Shown here piece by piece: positions 1 through 6,780 of a stretch of 7,512 bases of DNA. Source of the DNA: Spirochaetaceae bacterium (GTDB lineage Bacteria; Spirochaetota; Spirochaetia; DSM-27196; SKKC01); contig PWGF01000507.1 of assembly GCA_003554375.1 (NCBI GenBank), forward strand, positions 1-7,512, given 5' to 3'. The notes beneath the pieces are model-generated. The model worked only from the letters and a program-made list of their open reading frames with translations, was not told where the DNA came from and did no database searches. The translations under genes were made by a program, and so were the position numbers. Positions within the stretch are counted from its first letter, which is position 1. Each line of letters starts with the position of its first letter.

Positions 1-1
1 A

Positions 2-430
2 CTGCCCGTAGTACTCGAGTATCCGTCGAAACGACTGGTTGAGCCGTTGAGTGATCTCCGTGGCGATACGAGCTTTCTCCGGGTTGGACGCGTGACGGTC
101 GGGGTGGTATGTGCGCATGAGGCGCCGGTAGGCGGCTCGTACCTCCGACAGGGGCGCACCGAAGGGGATCTCCAGGTTGGCGAAATCCTTACGCAGCTCA
201 TCCGCCTCAAATGTGCTGAACCCGCCGGAGCCGTATGCTCCGGTGCGGTGGCGGCGGGAGCCGCCGGAAGGGCCCCTCCTATTGGGGCCTGGATCCTCCT
301 GGCCGGACATGTAGCCTTCGAGCTCCTCCCACGCCTCTGAGAGCTCCTCGTCAAGCGGCTCATCCCGCATGTCCGAGTCCGTGAGCGTGGAACGGAGTAG
401 CTCTCCCAACCTGTCGAACAGTCTATCCAC
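2..430 (-). CDS. J-domain (DnaJ-like) co-chaperone protein, partial
   Basis: The gene starts at GTG 430 and runs off the left edge after 143 codons, so the C-terminus is missing. It is absent from simple start-to-stop searches because no stop lies in the window. Residues 80-140 form a J domain: a helix containing EVRAAYRRLMRTYHPDRH with the diagnostic HPD at residues 109-111, then a helix rich in K/R/E ending near ILEYYGQ. J domains stimulate the ATPase of DnaK/Hsp70. The first 45 residues are acidic and the next 25 form a Gly/Ser/Arg-rich linker (GPNRRGPSGGSRRHR). The J domain is therefore C-terminal, unlike classical DnaJ, and no zinc-finger or client-binding domain is seen before it. The GTG start is chosen because GTAGGAG lies 6 nt upstream; an in-frame TAG at 440-442 excludes a longer form and ATG 370 is the only obvious alternative. 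It probably has its own promoter (534-563). The partner and specific client are unknown. Confidence 0.85.
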   Translation of the reverse strand, partial: MDRLFDRLGELLRSTLTDSDMRDEPLDEELSEAWEELEGYMSGQEDPGPNRRGPSGGSRRHRTGAYGSGGFSTFEADELRKDFANLEIPFGAPLSEVRAAYRRLMRTYHPDRHASNPEKARIATEITQRLNQSFRRILEYYGQ

Positions 431-459
431 GGAATGCTCCTACTTGCTCCAAGTATTGG

Positions 460-471
460 CTGACGCGTCAG
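460..471. promoter_or_regulatory. Perfect 12-bp palindrome in the J-domain gene leader
   Basis: CTGACGCGTCAG is its own reverse complement. It lies between the predicted transcription start (about 527) and the ribosome binding site. It does not resemble the CIRCE/HrcA inverted repeat, which is longer and has a 9-nt spacer. It could be a dimeric repressor site or chance; no second copy was seen in the window. Confidence 0.25.
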
Positions 472-533
472 TCGAGCTTCCAACCACCGGCCCTCACTCC
501 CGAGCCGGAGACCCGACCGTCGCCGACAGTGCA

Positions 534-563
534 AGTATAGCCTTCGCAAGGCCTCTGTGTCAC
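534..563 (-). promoter_or_regulatory. Sigma70-like promoter for the J-domain gene
   Basis: Read on the minus strand, GTGACA (558-563, 5 of 6 to the -35 consensus) is followed after 18 nt by TATACT (534-539, 5 of 6 to the -10 consensus). Transcription would begin near 527, leaving a leader of about 97 nt before GTG 430. The J-domain gene could therefore be expressed independently of the asd-lysC operon upstream. Based on consensus matching only. Confidence 0.5.
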
Positions 564-620
564 CAAGCCGGCGGGCGACCCGTTCATCACGCACCTCAAC
601 CGCGAAGGCTCCGCCGGACG

Positions 621-655
621 GGTCTACGGTCCGGGGTCTACGGTCCGGGGTCTAC
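621..655. repeat. 14-bp tandem repeat, 2.5 copies, after lysC
   Basis: The unit GGTCTACGGTCCGG occurs at 621-634 and 635-648 without mismatch, then a half copy GGTCTAC at 649-655. It begins 9 bp past the lysC stop codon. On the lysC strand, CCGGAC and GTCCGG flanking the last unit can pair as a 6-bp stem, but no T-tract follows, so it is not a convincing intrinsic terminator. Confidence 0.8.
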
Positions 656-664
656 GACGCGCCG

Positions 665-2017
665 CTACTGGCCGGATCCCTCTTTCTCGAAAAGCTCGAA
701 ATGGAGTAGCCGCGCCGCATACGCCAACGTTTCTTCGGGGATTACAAGGCTGAGATTGACCTCCGAAGCGCCCAAGCTGATCAGGCGGATCGGGATATCG
801 GTCAGCGCGCCGAAAACCCGCGCCACCACCCGTGAATCCTTCCAGAGGTCCAGTCCAACGAGCGACAGAATGCCGACATCTTGCGCTATAGTTACGTGTC
901 CGAGCCCCGACAGCTCCTGCCTCAGCGAATCCAGCTCGGCCGACTTGTCGACCGAGATGCTGACGCTTACCTCGCTGGTAGCCACCAGGTCGACGCTCAC
1001 CCGGTGCCGGTCGAAGATAGCAAACAGCCGAGCTAGAAAACCGTGAGCGTCCAGCATGCGAGAGCTCTGTACGGTCACGAGCACGGTGTTCCCGCGGAAC
1101 GCGAGCGCGCGAACGCCTCCTGGAAGTGGCTCGCCCGTTATGCGACTTCCGGAGGAATCGAGGTTCCGGGTGTTCCGCACCAGAACCGGCACCCGACGCT
1201 GCACCGCCGGCTGGATCGTCTGCGGATGCACTACCTTGGCTCCAAAGTAGGCAAGCTCCGCGGCTTCCTCGTACGTAAGCTGAGCCACCGGCCGGGCTGC
1301 ATCAACGACCCGAGGATCGGCCGTCATGATCCCGTCGACATCCGTCCATATCTGGAGCTCTTCAGCCCCGAGCGCAGCCGCGAAAATGGCCGCCGTGTAG
1401 TCGCTTCCGCCCCGGCCGAGCGTTGTCGTGACACCCTCTTCGGTCGCCCCGATGAACCCCTGAGCGATCCGGAGCTTCTGCTGGTGCGGCTCGACAGACT
1501 CTTGGATCAGGCGATACGTTTGGTCCCGAAGCACCGCGGCGCGAGTGAACTTCTGGTCGGTGCGGATGAGCCTCCGGCTGTCGAGCAGACAGTGCGGGAT
1601 CCCACGATCGGCACAACGAGCAGCTATGATCGTGGTTGCCAGCCGCTCGCCGAAGCTGAGTATCGTGTCATGAGTGCGGGGAGAGCACTCCTGGATCAGA
1701 ACCGCGCCATGGACCAGCGCGCGGAGCTCGGAGAAGAGTTCGTCCACCGTTGCAAGAGCGCCGGCGCGGTGCTCCTCCGCCATGGACTCCGCGGCACCCC
1801 GATGGGCCTCGCGAAGCTCCTCGAGCACGGTGAGCGCCTGCTCCTCTTGCCCGCGCTTGCTGAACGCCGCGACCTCTTCCAGCGCATCGGTGGTCCCCCC
1901 CATAGCCGAGGACACCATGACCGGCGCCCGCCCCAGCTCGCCCACGGCGATGTCGAGAACGCGATCGATCTGTTCCAAGGTGGCGACGGAGCTCCCGCCG
2001 AACTTCAGTACGACCAT
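665..2017 (-). CDS. lysC: Aspartokinase, lysine-sensitive (LysC/AK III) type
   Basis: This enzyme phosphorylates L-aspartate with ATP to 4-aspartyl phosphate, the entry step to lysine/diaminopimelate, threonine and methionine. The 450-aa length matches monofunctional E. coli LysC (449 aa). The N-terminal amino acid kinase domain has KFGGSSVA (residues 5-12), SFGERL (121-126), GRGGSDYTA (201-209) and WTDVDGIMTADPR (224-236). Two ACT domains follow at about 312-380 and 383-445. The first contains MLDAHGFLARLF and SVDLVATSEVSVSISVD, matching the region that binds lysine in AK III, so feedback inhibition by lysine is inferred. The gene lies 24 nt after the asd stop on the same strand. No good Shine-Dalgarno precedes ATG 2017 and no in-frame alternative start lies in the gap, so translation may be coupled to asd. 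No C-terminal homoserine dehydrogenase is fused. Confidence 0.95.
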   Translation of the reverse strand: MVVLKFGGSSVATLEQIDRVLDIAVGELGRAPVMVSSAMGGTTDALEEVAAFSKRGQEEQALTVLEELREAHRGAAESMAEEHRAGALATVDELFSELRALVHGAVLIQECSPRTHDTILSFGERLATTIIAARCADRGIPHCLLDSRRLIRTDQKFTRAAVLRDQTYRLIQESVEPHQQKLRIAQGFIGATEEGVTTTLGRGGSDYTAAIFAAALGAEELQIWTDVDGIMTADPRVVDAARPVAQLTYEEAAELAYFGAKVVHPQTIQPAVQRRVPVLVRNTRNLDSSGSRITGEPLPGGVRALAFRGNTVLVTVQSSRMLDAHGFLARLFAIFDRHRVSVDLVATSEVSVSISVDKSAELDSLRQELSGLGHVTIAQDVGILSLVGLDLWKDSRVVARVFGALTDIPIRLISLGASEVNLSLVIPEETLAYAARLLHFELFEKEGSGQ

Positions 2018-2041
2018 ACGAGTATACGTTCGAGCACGCCG

Positions 2042-3100
2042 CTATTCGATATAGCCGCGGGCGTGCGCGATCTCCGCGTTCAGGATCGCCGCCCCGGCCG
2101 CGCCGCGGATAGTGTTGTGGCCCAGGACCATGAAGCGGTATCCCAGGACCGGGCAGGGACGGATGCGGCCGACCCACGTTACCATACCGCCTTCCCGTGT
2201 CACGTCTTTGGCAGGCTGCGGCCGATCCGGCTCTGAGAGCACGCGGATCGGTTGCTCCGGCGCCGAAGGCAGTGTTGCCACGTCCGCCGGCCCGCGGAAA
2301 TCGTTCAAGCATGCCGCAAGCTCATCCAGCGAGGGCTCCGCATGGAGCCGGATGCTCACCGATTCCAGATGGCCGTCGAACACCGGGACGCGGGTGCACG
2401 TCGCGCTCGCCTCGAACACCGCCTCCTGGATGCTTCCGTCCCGGAGCGTGCCCAAGATCTTCAGCGCCTCCCGCTCCATCTTCTCTTCTTCTCCCGAGAT
2501 GTACGGCACGACGTTCCCCAGAATGTCCATCGACGGCACACCCGGGTACCCCGCGCCCGACACCGCCTGGAGCGTCGTTGCGGTGCACGATTCGACACCG
2601 AAGCGCCGATAGAGAGGAGCGATGGCGATAGCCAAGAACATGGTCGAGCAGTTCGGGTTTGTCATGATCCAGCCGCGCCGGTCCTGACTCGGAAGAAGCG
2701 ACAGATGGTCAGCGTTTATCTCCGGTATGACAAGCGGAACGTCCGGATCCATGCGGTGGTTCTTGGAGTTGCTAATCACCGCGTGGCCCGCGTCGGCGTA
2801 CGCCTCTTCCGCTTCTCCGGCGATGCTCGAGTCCAGCCCCGAAAACAGCACCGGGCTGGAGAGCTTATCCTCCACCGTCGTCAGTCGAACGTCCCGGAGA
2901 TGATCCGGCATGGGCTCCGGCTCATGCCAGCGACATGCCTTCGCGTACGGCTTTCCCCCGTTCCGCGGCGAGGCTACCAGCTCAGCCACCTCGAACAGCG
3001 GGTGGTCTCGGAGAAGATGAACGAACTTCTGTCCTACAGTGCCCGTTGCGCCGAGCACACCTACGGGTATTCGGGTACTCACGGTACGCTCAGGTACCAC
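2042..3100 (-). CDS. asd: Aspartate-semialdehyde dehydrogenase, archaeal/fungal-like branch
   Basis: The enzyme reduces 4-aspartyl phosphate with NADPH to aspartate semialdehyde, using the product of the adjacent kinase. The NADP-binding loop GATGTVGQKF spans residues 18-27. The nucleophile is C151 in MTNPNCSTMF, followed by SGAGYPG (181-187), and the proton-transfer histidine is probably H244 in RVPVFDGHLESV. VGRIRPCP (310-317) supplies a substrate-binding arginine, and NTIRGAAGAA is a typical C-terminal signature. The short NPNCST and GHLESV pattern fits the asd subfamily of archaea, fungi and some bacteria (TIGR00978-like) rather than E. coli Asd. Two GTG starts are possible. GTG 3100 gives 352 aa; GTG 3082 gives 346 aa and places the nucleotide loop at the usual distance from the N-terminus. 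Neither has a strong ribosome binding site. It is the first gene of a likely asd-lysC operon whose upstream side is now occupied by an insertion sequence. Confidence 0.95.
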   Translation of the reverse strand: MVPERTVSTRIPVGVLGATGTVGQKFVHLLRDHPLFEVAELVASPRNGGKPYAKACRWHEPEPMPDHLRDVRLTTVEDKLSSPVLFSGLDSSIAGEAEEAYADAGHAVISNSKNHRMDPDVPLVIPEINADHLSLLPSQDRRGWIMTNPNCSTMFLAIAIAPLYRRFGVESCTATTLQAVSGAGYPGVPSMDILGNVVPYISGEEEKMEREALKILGTLRDGSIQEAVFEASATCTRVPVFDGHLESVSIRLHAEPSLDELAACLNDFRGPADVATLPSAPEQPIRVLSEPDRPQPAKDVTREGGMVTWVGRIRPCPVLGYRFMVLGHNTIRGAAGAAILNAEIAHARGYIE

Positions 3101-3536
3101 GTAGGCCCCCCGGTGTCAAGGCCCACCCCACTCCTCAGAGCGTGAGGCGAGGATTGTTGTTCGTTTCTCAAGCACTCGCAGGTTCCGTCTCCGGAGCCTC
3201 GCGCCGGAAGCTCCCATCGGAGGTTGTCTTTGGACGATCCCTCTGAAAGATCTGGGCGTGCCCCCGGTCCAAGCCGCACCCCCCACGGCCCGACCCCCGC
3301 CTCACCGCGTCAGTGCCGCCCCTTGCTCCCCGCGGCTTGTCCCGGGGTCAGGCCGTCCGGGGGTTCCGTCCCGCAGCGCGCCGAAGCTCCCCCGCTAGAT
3401 CTCGCCTCCCTCCCGACCGGTCACGCCGCCTCGCGCACTGCGGCGCGCAGCGGGACCGCCTCGCCGGCGCGTCCGGTCCCCACCGCCCGGCTCCGGCCCG
3501 CGCGCCGCGTCGTCGGCACGTCGCCACTGCCCCCGT
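3101..3536. other. Gene-free region upstream of asd, C-rich on plus strand
   Basis: No convincing gene is seen on either strand. The first 140 bp are of ordinary composition and should hold the asd promoter. A perfect TTGACA lies on the minus strand at 3114-3119, but the hexamer 17 nt downstream is a poor TACCTG, so I do not call a promoter. From about 3240 to 3536 the plus strand is rich in C-runs and poor in A/T. Open frames here encode only low-complexity Pro/Arg/Ala/Ser proteins. The stretch TCAGGCCGTC near 3350 recurs near 7024-7034 on the far side of the IS, suggesting the two C-rich flanks were once one region. Confidence 0.6.
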
Positions 3537-3554
3537 GGGAGTGTACAAAAAGTC
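3537..3554 (+). repeat. IS1182-like left terminal inverted repeat
   Basis: GGGAGTGTACAAAAAGTC matches the complement of 6773-6790 over all 18 bp. Directly inside, CCCGTTTT is also shared with the right end, where eight extra bases (GGGTGGAT) intervene. ACAAAA (3545-3550) and TTTTGT (3559-3564) can form a small hairpin at this end. Confidence 0.92.
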
Positions 3555-3563
3555 CCCGTTTTG

Positions 3564-3572
3564 TGAGATAAT
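3564..3572 (+). promoter_or_regulatory. Extended -10 promoter for the IS1182-like transposase
   Basis: TGA followed directly by GATAAT (3567-3572, 5 of 6 to consensus) is an extended -10 element. The -35 hexamer at the right distance, TACAAA inside the terminal repeat, is weak, as expected for extended -10 promoters. A start near 3579 would give a short leader to TTG 3597. Confidence 0.4.
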
Positions 3573-3596
3573 CCAAGCTGCCGGGAGGGGAGCAGT

Positions 3597-4642
3597 TTGG
3601 CGCACACAGATGAATTATTCGAAGATCTCGGAGACGAGTCGGAAACTGGTGAGCGAAGCTCTGTAAGTGCAAAGGTAGTGTTCAAACCGAGCCGCCGTGG
3701 CGAACGCTATCTCTTGCCTCCGTCGCTCGATGAACTGATTGGGCCGGACAATCTGGTTCGCTTCATTGATGCGGTGGTTGAACGTCTGGATCTGAGCGAA
3801 CTCATCGCGCAGTACCGCGGCGGCGGAGCCAGTGCATATCACCCGGCAATGCTTCTGAAGGTGTGGCTCTTTGGCTGGTGCCGAAAGGTGTCCACCGCGC
3901 GCCCGCTTGCAGCAGCACTGACCCGGGACGTTGAGTTTATGTGGTTGGCCGGAGAACAGCGGCCAGGCTTTGTAACCCTGTCGGACTTTCGCCGGCGACT
4001 GAACGGGACAATCAAGGACATATTCAGAGACGTAGTTGGACTCGCGATTCAAGCGGGCCTAGTACGCAAAGAAGAACTCTACATCGACCATACAAAGATG
4101 GAAGCGAACAGCAATCCGCATCGAGTAGTGTGGCGCAAGAACGCCGAACGCTACTTGAGCAGAGCCGAAGCGGAGCTGGAGCGATTGCTTGAGCTCATCG
4201 ATCGGCTCAACGAGGAAGAAGAAGAACAAGAACAGGAACCGGCAGAAGGTCCGGGAGTTGATGAGCTGACACCTGAACTACTTGACGATCTGGTAGAGCG
4301 GGTAAACCGCCGACTGAAAGCCGGAGAGAAAGAGCGCAGCGAGGCAACCGAGGAGAAGAAACAGCTACGCCGGGGAAAAGACCGGCTCGAGGCGCGGGGA
4401 CGATATCAGGATCAACTCGAACAACTTGACGGGCGAAACAGCATGGCCAGAAGTGATCCTGATTCGAGCGCGATGATGATGAAGGACAAGGTAACGATCC
4501 GCCCGGGCTACAATCTCGGGATTGCCGCGGAGAACGGTATTGTCGTCGGATATGATGTAAGCAACAATGCTAATGACAGTGTGAGTTTCACCGCGGTGCT
4601 CGAAGAAGCGCGAAACACGTTAGATGAGACCCCTGAGCGGGT
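3597..4642 (+). pseudogene. IS1182-family transposase, 5' part, disrupted by IS256-family insertion
   Basis: This is the first 348 codons, plus two bases, of a 551-codon transposase. The TTG start at 3597 is chosen because GGAGGGG lies 6 nt upstream and the N-terminus then has the family's usual spacing to PSRRGERYLLPPSLDELIG. Residues 40-140 are the N-terminal domain (YHPAMLLKVWLFGWCRKVST, FVTLSDFRRR). D164 in YIDHTKMEANSN is the likely first catalytic aspartate. A charged region at about 185-280, including EEEEEQEQE, is probably a coiled coil and insertion domain. The frame does not stop at the junction. It runs about 50 foreign codons into the inner IS and ends at 4796, giving a 399-aa chimera that lacks the second and third catalytic acids. 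It should be inactive. The remainder resumes at 6055. Confidence 0.92.
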
Positions 4643-4652
4643 GGGATATAAT
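4624..4652 (+). promoter_or_regulatory. Junction promoter with perfect TATAAT in the IS256-family left end
   Basis: TATAAT (4647-4652) lies within the left terminal repeat and points into the inner transposase gene. ATGAGA (4624-4629, 4 of 6 to the -35 consensus) lies 17 nt upstream, in the interrupted IS1182 gene. Expression of the inner transposase could therefore depend partly on host sequence supplied at the target. Consensus matching only. Confidence 0.45.
4635..4642 (+). repeat. Target-site duplication, left copy (GAGCGGGT)
   Basis: GAGCGGGT is repeated exactly at 6047-6054 on the far side of the inner IS. IS256-family elements usually duplicate 8-9 bp. Identity extends three bases further left (CCT), which coincides with the element's own right end, so the duplication could be 8 or 9 bp. 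Confidence 0.9.
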
Positions 4653-4666
4653 CAAAGTTGGTGGAT
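4643..4666 (+). repeat. IS256-family left inverted repeat
   Basis: Starts GGGATATAATCAAAG and ends GTGGAT. It matches the complement of 6023-6046 at 19 of 24 positions, including the blocks GGATAT, TCAAA and GTGGAT. A further block, GGCATACCC, is shared with the right end, but 12 bp deeper on the left side. Confidence 0.85.
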
Positions 4667-4717
4667 AAAGAAGCAAAAGGGGCATACCCTTCGGAGTAGA
4701 AGAACGAATTCTATTCG

Positions 4718-4724
4718 AAGGAGG
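4718..4724 (+). promoter_or_regulatory. Ribosome binding site of the IS256-family transposase
   Basis: AAGGAGG, 5 nt before ATG 4730, is a near-perfect Shine-Dalgarno sequence and fixes the start. It follows a small inverted repeat, CGAAT-TCT-ATTCG (4706-4718), whose pairing could partly mask it. Ribosomes translating the broken IS1182 frame also pass over this site. Confidence 0.8.
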
Positions 4725-4729
4725 AATGT

Positions 4730-5998
4730 ATGCCCCGAGGGCAGAATACATCGAAAGGCAGTGACGTACCAACACAAGATGAAGTGTTGGAGCTGATTCA
4801 CCAGGAAGCACGAGAGGGAGCACGACGGATTTTGCAGGCGGCGCTGGAAGCGGAAGTCGAGGAACACGTGAAGCAGTTCTCGGATCTCACTGATTCCGAC
4901 GGTCACCAGGTAGTGGTTAAGAACGGACATGCTCCGCCGCGATCGATCAAGACCGGAGTCGGTTCTCTGCAAGTGAGACGTCCACGTGTGGATGAACGCA
5001 GGGCCAAACAGCAGAATCCGAAGCATGGTGAGTTCACCAGTGCTGTGCTGCCGAAGTTCATGCGCCGCACACCTACATTCGACGGTTCGGTGGCGACGCT
5101 GTATCTGCTCGGCGTTTCTACCAACGACTTTCCGATGGCGCTGCGCTCACTGCTCGGTGACGAGGTCGACAATATTTCGGCCACCACGATTACGCGAATA
5201 AAGCGGCAATGGCAGGCAGAGTATGACGGGTGGCGTCAGAGCGAGCTCACCGACAGTGAGTACGCCTATCTGTGGGCCGACGGGATCTACTTCAACGTCC
5301 GGCTGGATGAAGAGCGATCGTGTATTCTCGTGGTCATCGGCGCTAACTATAAAGGCGAGAAGAAATTACTCGCTCTCCAGGACGGATACCGAGAGAGTAA
5401 GCAAAGCTGGAAGGAAGCGCTCATGTCGCTGAAGCAGCGCGGACTGACCGTCGATCCGAAACTCGTCATCGGTGACGGTGGACTCGGACTATGGGCGGCG
5501 CTGCCGGAAGTTTTTCCAACCTCCACCTCACAGCGTTGCTGGGTCCATAAGACGGCGAATGTACTCGATAAGATGCCGAAGAGCGTCCAGGGCCGAGCGA
5601 AGAAGATGATACATGACATCTACATGGCCGACACGAAAGACAACGCCCAAGCGGCCTTCAAGCATTTCATATCCGTCTTCGAGGATAAGTACCCGAAGGC
5701 AACCGACTGCCTGCGCAAAGACCGGGAGGCGCTTACGAGCTTCTACAACTTTCCGGCGAAACACTGGCAGCATATTCGCAGTACCAACGTAATCGAAAGC
5801 GTGTTCGCGACGGTCCGACTGAGAACGAAGAAGACAAAAGGATGTGGGAGCCGAGAGGCCACACTGACGATGACCTTCAAGTTGATCGAGGAGGCGCAGA
5901 AGACCTGGCGAAAACTACAGGGATGGCAGAAGTTACAACTCGTCCGAGAGAATCGTCGATTCGTCGACGGGAACCTCGTTGACGAGTCGGCAGCATAA
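4730..5998 (+). CDS. IS256-family (mutator) transposase, intact
   Basis: The 422-aa length is normal for this family. It catalyses cut-and-paste or copy-out DNA transposition by binding the element's ends. The N-terminal 100 residues hold a helical, Glu/Ala-rich DNA-binding region (EAREGARRILQAALEAEVEE) followed by basic VRRPRVDERR. The RNase H-like core begins near 175. Likely catalytic acids are D184 in LWADGIYFNVR, D249 in VIGDGG and E356 in STNVIESVFATVR. The CxxH motif C270-H273 (QRCWVHK) typical of the family is present, as is the helical insert KHWQHIRSTN before the final Glu. No frameshift or missing catalytic residue is seen, so it is probably active. The start is ATG with a strong ribosome binding site. 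The gene overlaps by 67 nt the chimeric end of the interrupted IS1182 frame. Confidence 0.96.
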   Translation: MPRGQNTSKGSDVPTQDEVLELIHQEAREGARRILQAALEAEVEEHVKQFSDLTDSDGHQVVVKNGHAPPRSIKTGVGSLQVRRPRVDERRAKQQNPKHGEFTSAVLPKFMRRTPTFDGSVATLYLLGVSTNDFPMALRSLLGDEVDNISATTITRIKRQWQAEYDGWRQSELTDSEYAYLWADGIYFNVRLDEERSCILVVIGANYKGEKKLLALQDGYRESKQSWKEALMSLKQRGLTVDPKLVIGDGGLGLWAALPEVFPTSTSQRCWVHKTANVLDKMPKSVQGRAKKMIHDIYMADTKDNAQAAFKHFISVFEDKYPKATDCLRKDREALTSFYNFPAKHWQHIRSTNVIESVFATVRLRTKKTKGCGSREATLTMTFKLIEEAQKTWRKLQGWQKLQLVRENRRFVDGNLVDESAA

Positions 5999-6022
5999 AC
6001 GGATCTCCGTCGGGTATGCCTC

Positions 6023-6046
6023 ATCCACTAAATTTGACAATATCCT
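6023..6046 (-). repeat. IS256-family right inverted repeat
   Basis: Read on the minus strand it starts AGGATATTGTCAAAT and ends GTGGAT, matching the left end at 19 of 24 positions. It contains an outward-facing TTGACA (6034-6039). It lacks the TATAAT present in the left end, where the aligned bases are TATTGT. Confidence 0.85.
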
Positions 6047-6054
6047 GAGCGGGT
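6047..6054 (+). repeat. Target-site duplication, right copy (GAGCGGGT)
   Basis: Exact copy of 4635-4642, immediately outside the inner IS right end. The interrupted transposase codons resume at 6055. Confidence 0.9.
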
Positions 6055-6664
6055 CTGTTCAGACGCCGGATACGGAACACTTGAAAACTACATATATCTC
6101 GAAACCGAACAGATCGACTCCTATGTGAAGTATCCCGGCTGGGACCGAGACGTGAAAGGCACTCGTGGGGCCTTTGAGGCGGAGTCGTTTACCTACGACG
6201 AGGAGAACGATCAGTGGATCTGTCCTCAAGGCAAGCCGCTGCGATTTGTGGACACAAGAGAGCGAAAAAACCGGCGAACCGGGTACGTCGATACCTACCG
6301 ACACTATCAGGCAGACGAAGCGGTATGTAGCGCCTGTCCGGTGAAGGAACACTGTACTCGCGGAAAGGCTCGCAGGCTGCGTATCAGTGTCGACCTGCGG
6401 CGATATCGAAGGAAGGCACGGGAGAACCTCAGCAGCCCTATGGGCAAGCGGATGCGATCTCTCCGCGGTATCGAGGTCGAAACGCCGTTCGGAGCCTCAA
6501 AAAACGCACACCGGTTCCGACGGTATCACCTGCGGGGCCGATCCGGAGCTGAGATTGAGAGCGGCTTGTTCCTTTCCGCGTTCAATCTCAGGCGATTGCA
6601 TGCGGTGTTCCTACGATATATGCGAACCGGCGCCCGCCCCGCCGTCCAGATCGCCGGCGGATAG
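6055..6664 (+). pseudogene. IS1182-family transposase, 3' part
   Basis: Joining GT (4641-4642) to C 6055 gives a Val codon. The frame then runs CSDAGYGTLENYIYLE, continuing to TAG at 6662-6664, which is exactly the expected IS1182 sequence. The aspartate in SDAGYG (residue 352 of the restored protein) is the probable second catalytic acid. A cysteine cluster, CSACPVKEHC, follows, typical of this family. The final glutamate is probably in GAEIESGLFLSAFNLRRL near the C-terminus. A GTG at 6125 could start a 179-aa fragment, but no ribosome binding site precedes it and it would lack the catalytic aspartates. The stop codon lies in the loop of an 8-bp GC hairpin (6653-6673). Confidence 0.92.
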
Positions 6665-6673
6665 CCCGCCGGC
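6653..6673 (+). other. GC hairpin around the IS1182-like transposase stop codon
   Basis: GCCGGCGG (6653-6660) and CCGCCGGC (6666-6673) pair perfectly around the loop ATAGC, which contains part of the TAG stop. No T-tract follows, so it is not an ordinary intrinsic terminator. It may protect the 3' end or block incoming transcription. Confidence 0.5.
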
Positions 6674-6755
6674 AGATACCCCAGCGCCCTGCGGGCCTCC
6701 GAGCTACGATCTATGGTTTGGTGACTGAGCGTTTCCGTCCGCACGCGGGCGTTCG

Positions 6756-6780
6756 AAAAACGGGATCCACCCGACTTTTT
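6756..6780 (+). terminator. Terminator-like hairpin at the IS1182-like right end
   Basis: CGGG (6761-6764), loop ATCCA, CCCG (6770-6773), then AC and five T residues; five A residues precede the stem. The short 4-bp GC stem can be extended by A-T pairs with a bulge. It overlaps the inner part of the right inverted repeat and would stop transposase transcripts at the IS border. Confidence 0.35.

Larger units (their letters stand above)
4643..6046 (+). mobile_element. IS256-family (mutator-type) insertion sequence, complete, 1404 bp
   Basis: The element has imperfect inverted ends of 24 bp (19 identities), an intact DDE transposase filling most of its length, and an exact 8-bp target duplication at 4635-4642 and 6047-6054. 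It sits inside the IS1182-like transposase gene, and its removal restores that reading frame exactly. All parts needed for transposition appear intact, which points to a recent insertion. A TTGACA at 6034-6039 faces outward at the right end, as known for IS256 itself, but no good -10 follows at 16-18 nt. Confidence 0.93.

Noticed and set aside
468..587. 39-codon minus-strand frame between lysC and the J-domain gene
   Set aside because: It has only a partial GAGG ribosome binding site and spans the predicted promoter of the J-domain gene, so it would not be on that transcript. No recognisable features.
604..640. Intrinsic terminator after lysC
   Set aside because: A 6-bp GC stem can form on the minus strand, but no T-tract follows it.
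1043..2236. 397-codon open frame on the plus strand
   Set aside because: It lies opposite lysC and asd, and its product is low-complexity Arg/Leu-rich with no family motif. It is an antisense shadow typical of GC-rich genes.
3101..3240. Lysine riboswitch or similar leader upstream of asd
   Set aside because: No conserved core of a known riboswitch was recognised, and the stretch before the C-rich tract is too short for the lysine class.
3224..3571. Proline/arginine-rich frame in the left C-rich tract
   Set aside because: It extends through the IS terminal repeat into the element, and composition alone explains the absence of stops.
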